Shown: in pieces, positions 59,600 through 64,000 of the stretch
Numbering within the stretch: position 1 is the first letter of the stretch
Layout of the letters: every line of letters begins with the position of its first letter
NCBI GenBank assembly: GCA_023379005.1
Contig: JAMCTG010000005.1
Span: 372,001-436,000, forward strand
Origin: Candidatus Babelota bacterium
Lineage (GTDB): Bacteria; Babelota; Babeliae; Babelales; Babelaceae
Length of the DNA stretch: 64,000 nt
Direction of reading: 5' to 3'
The notes under the pieces: generated by a model
Told to the model about the DNA's origin: nothing
The model's database searches: none
Seen by the model: only the letters and a program-made list of their open reading frames with translations
Made by a program: the position numbers and the translations under genes

Positions 59600-60823
59600 T
59601 TAAAAGAAATCTACCACCCAAGACTTCATACGCCAAAAGATACGAGTGATCAGTGGTTCAGTCAAATAATCAACAGCAAAATTACTTTGCTTTTTTAATG
59701 CATATAAAAGGAGCCCATAACCTGTTGCAAAAATCGGATTATCTAAAGTCTCATTAAACATCGACTTTATTTGAGGTCGGCCAATTCTTACAGGAACTTT
59801 TAATATTTCTTGTGCTAAATCTTTTATTCCCGCAAGCATAGATCCTCCTCCAGTCAAAACGAGACCGGCTCCCATTAAATGATGCAAGTGATTTTTTTCT
59901 ATCTCACTTTGTAATATATATAGCAATTCACTGACTCTTGAATGAACAATATCTACTAAAACATGAACGTCGGCATGAAAAGTTTGCCCTCCTTGGGCCA
60001 TTTCAAGTTCAACAGATTCATCTAACATAAAATTTTGTAGTTCCCTTTTTGCATGTTCTGCACTTTTTAAAGTTGAACGTAAACACAATGCAATATCATT
60101 TGTTATAATATTGCCCGCAATCGGAATTACATGTGTGTGTCTTATGCTTCCTTGTTGATAAATTGCAAAATCTGATGTTCCACCACCAATGTCTAACATT
60201 CCCACACCCAATTTGCATTCATCTTCGCTTAAAACGGCAAGTGCTGATGCTATTGGTTCTAAAACAACATCATTTACTTTTAGTCCTGCTGATTCGACAC
60301 ATTTTATTAAATTTTGAATCGATGGAACTGAACCAGTTACAATGTGAGTCAAAACTTCCAAACGTACTCCATGCATACCAATTGGATCTTGTAATTTTTG
60401 ATTGCTATCAATTACATAATATTGAGGAAGCACATGTAAAATTTTATGATCTGGCGCTAATGCAATTGCTTTTGATGATGCTATTGCTGCACTTACATCA
60501 TTAATTGTTATCTGTCCATTTTTTACTGGAACCATTCCTTGAGAATTAAATGCTTGTATGTGCGAACCAGAAATTCCTACATAAGCAGATTCTAATTGTC
60601 TACCAATCATTAGTTCTGCTTCACAAACTGCTTCTTTTATAGATTCAACAGCTTGACTTACGTTGACAATCACACCTTTTTCAAGCCCATGTGATGGATT
60701 TTTACCTATTGCTAAAATTTCAAGTTCATTATGGGCATTAACTTGAGCAACCAATACACAAATTTTTGTGGTCCCCACATCAATTGCTACAAGCAAATCA
60801 TTGCTTAGATTTTTCCCTTTCAT
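59600..60823 (-). CDS. ftsA: Cell-division protein FtsA
   Basis: 407 residues, actin fold: VAIDVGTTKICVLV phosphate-1 loop, GVGMLDIGGGTSDFAIYQQG phosphate-2, VLTGGGSMLAGI adenosine motif, SHE/1C domain about 85-165. The C-terminal amphipathic segment RIFWRMKSWVVDFF is the membrane-targeting helix. It tethers FtsZ to the membrane. Strong RBS GGGGAGGGAAG; 16 bases before ftsZ. Confidence 0.96.
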   Translation of the reverse strand: MKGKNLSNDLLVAIDVGTTKICVLVAQVNAHNELEILAIGKNPSHGLEKGVIVNVSQAVESIKEAVCEAELMIGRQLESAYVGISGSHIQAFNSQGMVPVKNGQITINDVSAAIASSKAIALAPDHKILHVLPQYYVIDSNQKLQDPIGMHGVRLEVLTHIVTGSVPSIQNLIKCVESAGLKVNDVVLEPIASALAVLSEDECKLGVGMLDIGGGTSDFAIYQQGSIRHTHVIPIAGNIITNDIALCLRSTLKSAEHAKRELQNFMLDESVELEMAQGGQTFHADVHVLVDIVHSRVSELLYILQSEIEKNHLHHLMGAGLVLTGGGSMLAGIKDLAQEILKVPVRIGRPQIKSMFNETLDNPIFATGYGLLLYALKKQSNFAVDYLTEPLITRIFWRMKSWVVDFF

Positions 60824-60867
60824 ACTTCTTCCCTCCCCTAATTTATATAACTTATTATTCCCAAAAG

Positions 60868-61578
60868 TTATAACTTTTGGTGTTCATGCATGATTATTTG
60901 TTTTTTAAAGCGAACATCTGCACACCATAAATTTCTTTTTAATTTTTTATTACAGTATTGTTCTTTTAATTTTTCAGCCTTGCTTAAAAGATCAATATCA
61001 TGAATCAATTTGTAATCAGTCTTAATGCAAAAATCGTTTGAACATTTATCAATTAATAAAATTTCAGTTTTGTTTAGCCAATAAATTTTATATTGTTCAC
61101 AAATGTTTTTATTTAAACTCAAAATACACTTAACAAAATCGTTAGAATTATCTTGTATTTCCGACAATGAACTAACTTCAATATTTTCAAGATTATTTAT
61201 AGATTCTTGGAGATAAAAATTACTTGGCAGAATTGATCCTTCATCTGTCAAGATGCATGAATCACAAATTTTATATAGTGGCCTTGCGGCATTAAAAATT
61301 AATTTAATTCCTAGAGGCCCTTTAAGTTTTTTAACTTCTTTTAAGAACTTATTTTTTTGGTTAAGTTCCTGGTAAGTTTGAGTTGCAGGCTTTAAAAAAA
61401 AACTTTCATCTAGCTGATTTAATTCTTGAACGTTCGATAAATTTAAAATTGGATCAATAAAGGTTGTACATCTTTTATGCGAATTATAAAACTTAGATAA
61501 ATATATAGTTGTAATAGATATGACGGTAAAAAAAAATGAAAATAGAAAACAAATTTTAAAAATGGTTAATTTGTTCAT
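60868..61578 (-). CDS. ftsQ: FtsQ/DivIB-like cell-division protein (divergent)
   Basis: 236 residues from ATG 61578 (AAAAGGGGCGGT; 20 extra codons upstream rejected). Short cytoplasmic N-terminus, one TM helix (about 5-27), then a periplasmic domain. Late motifs LTDEGSILPSNFY and WCADVRFKKQIIM match FtsQ's D-x-x-G-x-x-x and V-D-L-R-x-x-x-x-x-x-V strands. Three Cys pairs are unusual for FtsQ. The identification rests mainly on topology and position before ftsA. Sequence identity is low. Confidence 0.65.
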   Translation of the reverse strand: MNKLTIFKICFLFSFFFTVISITTIYLSKFYNSHKRCTTFIDPILNLSNVQELNQLDESFFLKPATQTYQELNQKNKFLKEVKKLKGPLGIKLIFNAARPLYKICDSCILTDEGSILPSNFYLQESINNLENIEVSSLSEIQDNSNDFVKCILSLNKNICEQYKIYWLNKTEILLIDKCSNDFCIKTDYKLIHDIDLLSKAEKLKEQYCNKKLKRNLWCADVRFKKQIIMHEHQKL

Positions 61579-61650
61579 ACCGCCCCTTTTAAAATATCCC
61601 TTACAGAATTTATAACTTATTGAGAGAAATAAAGTCAATAAATGCTTTTA

Positions 61651-62373
61651 TTAAATTTTGCCTTGCTGATGAGCTGCTAAAAAGAGCAAAATTCCGGCTG
61701 CAACGGATGCGTTGTAAGAAATGTCTGGTCTCAATTGTGGTAACATAACTTTTTGACCAGAATTTAAAATTGATTTTGAAATACCTTGGCCTTCATTGCC
61801 GATTACGATGCATAATGGTTTTTTGAACTCAACTTTTGTAACATCTTCACCACCAAGTGCTGCTAAATAAATATTATATCCAGCCTTTTTTAATTCTTCG
61901 ACAGCAGCCGATGCCGAAGGAGCCTGATAAATTTGGCTGTGTTCTGCAAGTCCTGCTGATGCTTTAATAGCCGCGGCATTTAATGGTGCTGCACCACGTT
62001 GGCAAATTATAAGACCATCAGCTCCAGTACAATAACTCGAACGAATTATTGCTCCTAAATTACGTGCATCTTGAATACTATCGAGCATTACTAAAAAAGG
62101 ACTTTGTTTAGAATCAAAAAATTTAGATCTAAAAACAAATGGCGAAGTTACACCAACAAGAGATTGATGGTCGGTATTGCCAACCATTTTGTCCAGTACC
62201 TCTTTTTTTACATACTGGATTTGGGTATGTGGTTTTAATAGTGGAGCAATTTCTGCAAAAGCTTTTGGCTCGGGCTTTGTTGTATAAAGAGTATAAATTT
62301 TTCTTTTGCCAGCTTTTAAAAGTTCAATTATTGGATGAACACCATAAACTATGTCTTGTAAATTTTTTGTCAT
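61651..62373 (-). CDS. rlmB: 23S rRNA (guanosine-2'-O)-methyltransferase RlmB, SpoU family
   Basis: 240 residues. N-terminal substrate-binding domain (VYGVHPIIELLKAGKRKIYTLYTTK), then the SPOUT knot: LDSIQDARNLGAIIRSSYCTGADGLII, IVIGNEGQGIS and LPQLRPDISYNASVAAGILLF. It methylates G2251 of 23S rRNA (or a tRNA in close paralogues). It starts 3 bases after the stop of a small secreted gene, so it is read from that array's transcript. Confidence 0.92.
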   Translation of the reverse strand: MTKNLQDIVYGVHPIIELLKAGKRKIYTLYTTKPEPKAFAEIAPLLKPHTQIQYVKKEVLDKMVGNTDHQSLVGVTSPFVFRSKFFDSKQSPFLVMLDSIQDARNLGAIIRSSYCTGADGLIICQRGAAPLNAAAIKASAGLAEHSQIYQAPSASAAVEELKKAGYNIYLAALGGEDVTKVEFKKPLCIVIGNEGQGISKSILNSGQKVMLPQLRPDISYNASVAAGILLFLAAHQQGKI

Positions 62374-62376
62374 AAA

Positions 62377-62883
62377 TTACTTATTTAAATTTGCTACTAA
62401 AGTAATTACTGCTGGATGTGGTTTATAGTTATCATCTACTAATCCCAGTTCTTTCAATTTCTTTTTGCTACCAGCCCAATCTATTTTAAAATTTGAATTT
62501 TGACATGCTTGCAACAAATCTCCATATGCTAATATACTAGTCGGATCTTTATCTATTAATGCTTCATTTTGCAATCTTGCAAAAGGCTCTATTAAAATAT
62601 CCTGCATCGGATCTACTAATTCTTGTTTTTGCAATTTCTCAGAAGGTTCTTTTAAAGCATTCTGCAAATCCTGAGAAACAAAATCTGCATTATTATTTTT
62701 AGAAGAAACTAGCGCAACAGATTTTAAAAAGTTTATATTTTTTATAACTTTTGTAATGTCTTTAGAATGTAATTCGGAATTATTTTCAATAAGATTAAGA
62801 TATGAATCATCATCAGAATCAGAATCATGTTTCATAGCAATTGTCGAACTGATAATTAATAAAGAAATTAATAATTTTTTCAT
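62377..62883 (-). CDS. Small secreted protein, tandem family member 1
   Basis: 168 residues. Signal peptide MKKLLISLLIISSTIA then MKHDSDSDDD. The C-terminal 50 residues carry the family motif: Y-G-D-L-L-Q-A-C-Q-N-S-N-F-x-I, then S-K-K-K-L-K-E-L-G-L-V-D-D-N-Y-K-P-x-x-x-V. The middle region is repeated twice internally (DPMQDILIEPFARLQ, then a similar stretch). Helical, acidic, function unknown. Confidence 0.6.
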   Translation of the reverse strand: MKKLLISLLIISSTIAMKHDSDSDDDSYLNLIENNSELHSKDITKVIKNINFLKSVALVSSKNNNADFVSQDLQNALKEPSEKLQKQELVDPMQDILIEPFARLQNEALIDKDPTSILAYGDLLQACQNSNFKIDWAGSKKKLKELGLVDDNYKPHPAVITLVANLNK

Positions 62884-62895
62884 AATATAATACTC

Positions 62896-63315
62896 TCAAA
62901 AATTTATGATTTTATTTTGCAATAAAGCTTTAACTTCAGGTTTTGGCTTATAATTATAATCAATTAAACCATATTCTTTTAACAATTTTTTGCTACAGGA
63001 CAACTTAATTTCATAATCTGGATATCGACATGCTCTTAATAACTCTTCATATGCAAACTCACTAGTAGGATCTTGATTTACAATTGCTTGTCTTTGCAAT
63101 TTGTCAAAATTGGTTAAAACCTGAGAATCTTTTTGTCCTACATTATTACTAGAAGGCTTAGATAATAGTTTTCGGCATTTTGCCTCTAAAGTAAGATTTT
63201 CCGTATATTCATCATAATTATAGTTAACAATATCTCTATCATTATTAAAAACTGAATTTTTTTCCATAGCAACAATGGAACCTGCAATTAATGATAAAAT
63301 TAATAATTTTTTCAT
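62896..63315 (-). CDS. Small secreted protein, tandem family member 2
   Basis: 139 residues, signal peptide to IVA-MEK (ME junction). Same C-terminal motif: YEELLRACRYPDYEI, SKKLLKEYGLIDYNYKPKPEVKALLQNK. It lies 12 bp from member 1 and 17 bp from member 3. The identical spacing and signal peptide (MKKLLI) show recent tandem duplication. Confidence 0.6.
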   Translation of the reverse strand: MKKLLILSLIAGSIVAMEKNSVFNNDRDIVNYNYDEYTENLTLEAKCRKLLSKPSSNNVGQKDSQVLTNFDKLQRQAIVNQDPTSEFAYEELLRACRYPDYEIKLSCSKKLLKEYGLIDYNYKPKPEVKALLQNKIINF

Positions 63316-63332
63316 AATATAAAACTCAAAAT

Positions 63333-63731
63333 TTATGATTTGTTTTGCAATAAAGCTTTAACTTCAGATTTTGGATTATAATTATCATCAATTAAACCAA
63401 AGTCAGTCAATTTTTTTCTACTTTCTTCTGTAGTTATTTCAAAATTTGAATCTCTGCATGCTTTCTTAAGATCTCTAAAAGCTTTTATGCTTTCAGTATT
63501 ATTCGCATGACATTCATCTTCTAATTTTTTTAAAGATTTTTTAAACGATTTAATCCTTTTTTCAATTATATCATCATGAATATCATTTATTTTAGATGAA
63601 ATAAAAAACGTAAGAAAATCAGCAGCTTCTTCAGGAGAACTGAATGCCAAGTTTATATAATCAGATCCAGATTCACTTTCCATAGCTATCAAAGAACTAA
63701 CAAAAAATATAGAAATTAATAATTTTTTCAT
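63333..63731 (-). CDS. Small secreted protein, tandem family member 3
   Basis: 132 residues, signal peptide to LIA-MES (ME junction). C-terminal motif FRDLKKACRDSNFEI, SRKKLTDFGLIDDNYNPKSEVKALLQNKS, almost the same ending as member 2. The N-terminal half differs (LAFSSPEEAADFLTFFISSK). Function unknown. Confidence 0.6.
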   Translation of the reverse strand: MKKLLISIFFVSSLIAMESESGSDYINLAFSSPEEAADFLTFFISSKINDIHDDIIEKRIKSFKKSLKKLEDECHANNTESIKAFRDLKKACRDSNFEITTEESRKKLTDFGLIDDNYNPKSEVKALLQNKS

Positions 63732-63755
63732 AATAAATATCTTTCAAAACTCTTT

Positions 63756-64000
63756 TTAAACTTTGATTCTTCTTATTGTTGCCATAATTTGAGGATTATT
63801 TTTAAAGAATGCTTTTACTTCATCATAAACTTTACCATTTTTATCTACCAATTTTAATTTCTCTAACATTGGTAAACTGCTTAGCGAATCAATTTTATGT
63901 AATTTTTCATTTAATACTGCTAATGAAAGATCCAACTGTGCAGAAATACCTTCATGACTATGATCAGCCAATAATTTCCTTATGTTAGTAACCATATTAT
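63756..64000 (-). CDS. Small secreted protein, tandem family member 4 (5' part outside window)
   Basis: The frame is open at the right edge. An internal ATG at 63995 gives 79 residues but no signal peptide, so the true start is probably beyond the window. The C-terminus retains the family shape in weaker form: LPMLEKLKLVDKNGKVYDEVKAFFKNN, then a basic extension RRIKV. Confidence 0.5.
   Translation of the reverse strand, partial: NMVTNIRKLLADHSHEGISAQLDLSLAVLNEKLHKIDSLSSLPMLEKLKLVDKNGKVYDEVKAFFKNNPQIMATIRRIKV

Noticed and set aside
1-64000. tRNA, rRNA, tmRNA, insertion sequences, integrases or phage genes
   Set aside because: I scanned the intergenic gaps and protein set and saw no cloverleaf-like conserved T-loop/anticodon sequences, transposase motifs or phage structural genes. 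Covariance-model searches (tRNAscan-SE, Infernal) would be needed for certainty.

Overview
The window is an AT-rich, compact bacterial chromosome segment with a mixed gene pool. It holds ordinary housekeeping genes (nrdAB, thrS, murE, secA, ftsY, ftsQAZ, rpsF/rpsR, truA, typA, rnhB, prmC, rsmE, rlmB). It also holds an unusually large share of secreted, paralogous, eukaryote-like or unrecognised proteins: F-box-like proteins, ankyrin repeats, delta-60 propellers, giant cysteine-pair/beta-helix proteins and small secreted families. The very low GC, a Chlamydia-like class Ic ribonucleotide reductase, a membrane pyrophosphatase, Na+-coupled amino-acid symporters and many secreted interaction domains suggest a host-associated bacterium living in or on protists. 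Candidatus Dependentiae (TM6/Babeliales) is my best guess. This is inference, since no rRNA gene is present to settle it.

Layout. 1-3.3 kb: tail of a class I fructose-bisphosphate aldolase, then four secreted proteins sharing a W-N-R/N-S...PIY domain. 3.4-7.7 kb: a rightward operon of a small basic protein and three 450-residue delta-60 proteins, each ending in a bipartite-NLS-like tail, closed by a strong terminator. 7.8-21.3 kb (leftward): nrdA-nrdB, an F-box/ankyrin protein, hppA, three F-box-like secreted proteins, murE, an alanine symporter and thrS. 21.4-30.1 kb: thpR, a secreted Hint-toxin gene with a probable immunity gene, umuDC, putP, ruvX, a zinc-ribbon miniprotein, tsaB carrying a repeat-derived insertion, and rsmE. 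30.2-39.0 kb: three tandem genes of about 965 codons encoding signal peptide, many CC-containing repeats of about 25 residues, and a right-handed beta-helix. Two of these genes share an exactly identical 550-bp tract.

39.1-46.6 kb: gpmI, a GNAT, truA, typA, a membrane protein, rpsR, rpsF and a non-cleaving LexA/CI-like repressor. 46.7-51.5 kb: a rightward chain of overlapping genes (rnhB, unknown, ftsY, prmC, PilM/PilN-like, degenerate M48-like). 51.5-56.7 kb (leftward): secA, pgeF, a HicB-HTH regulator with a double operator, an ankyrin protein and a secreted ParB-like protein. 56.9-58.4 kb: small secreted proteins. 58.4-61.6 kb: ftsQ-ftsA-ftsZ. 61.7-64 kb: rlmB preceded by a tandem array of four small secreted paralogues.

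Across the window runs a family of GC-richer palindromic repeats. Four loci carry a pair of oppositely oriented units (L and R). Three of these four lie between convergent genes, touching or nearly touching their stop codons. A related block is inserted in frame in tsaB. I saw no tRNA, rRNA, CRISPR array, insertion sequence, integrase or phage module.
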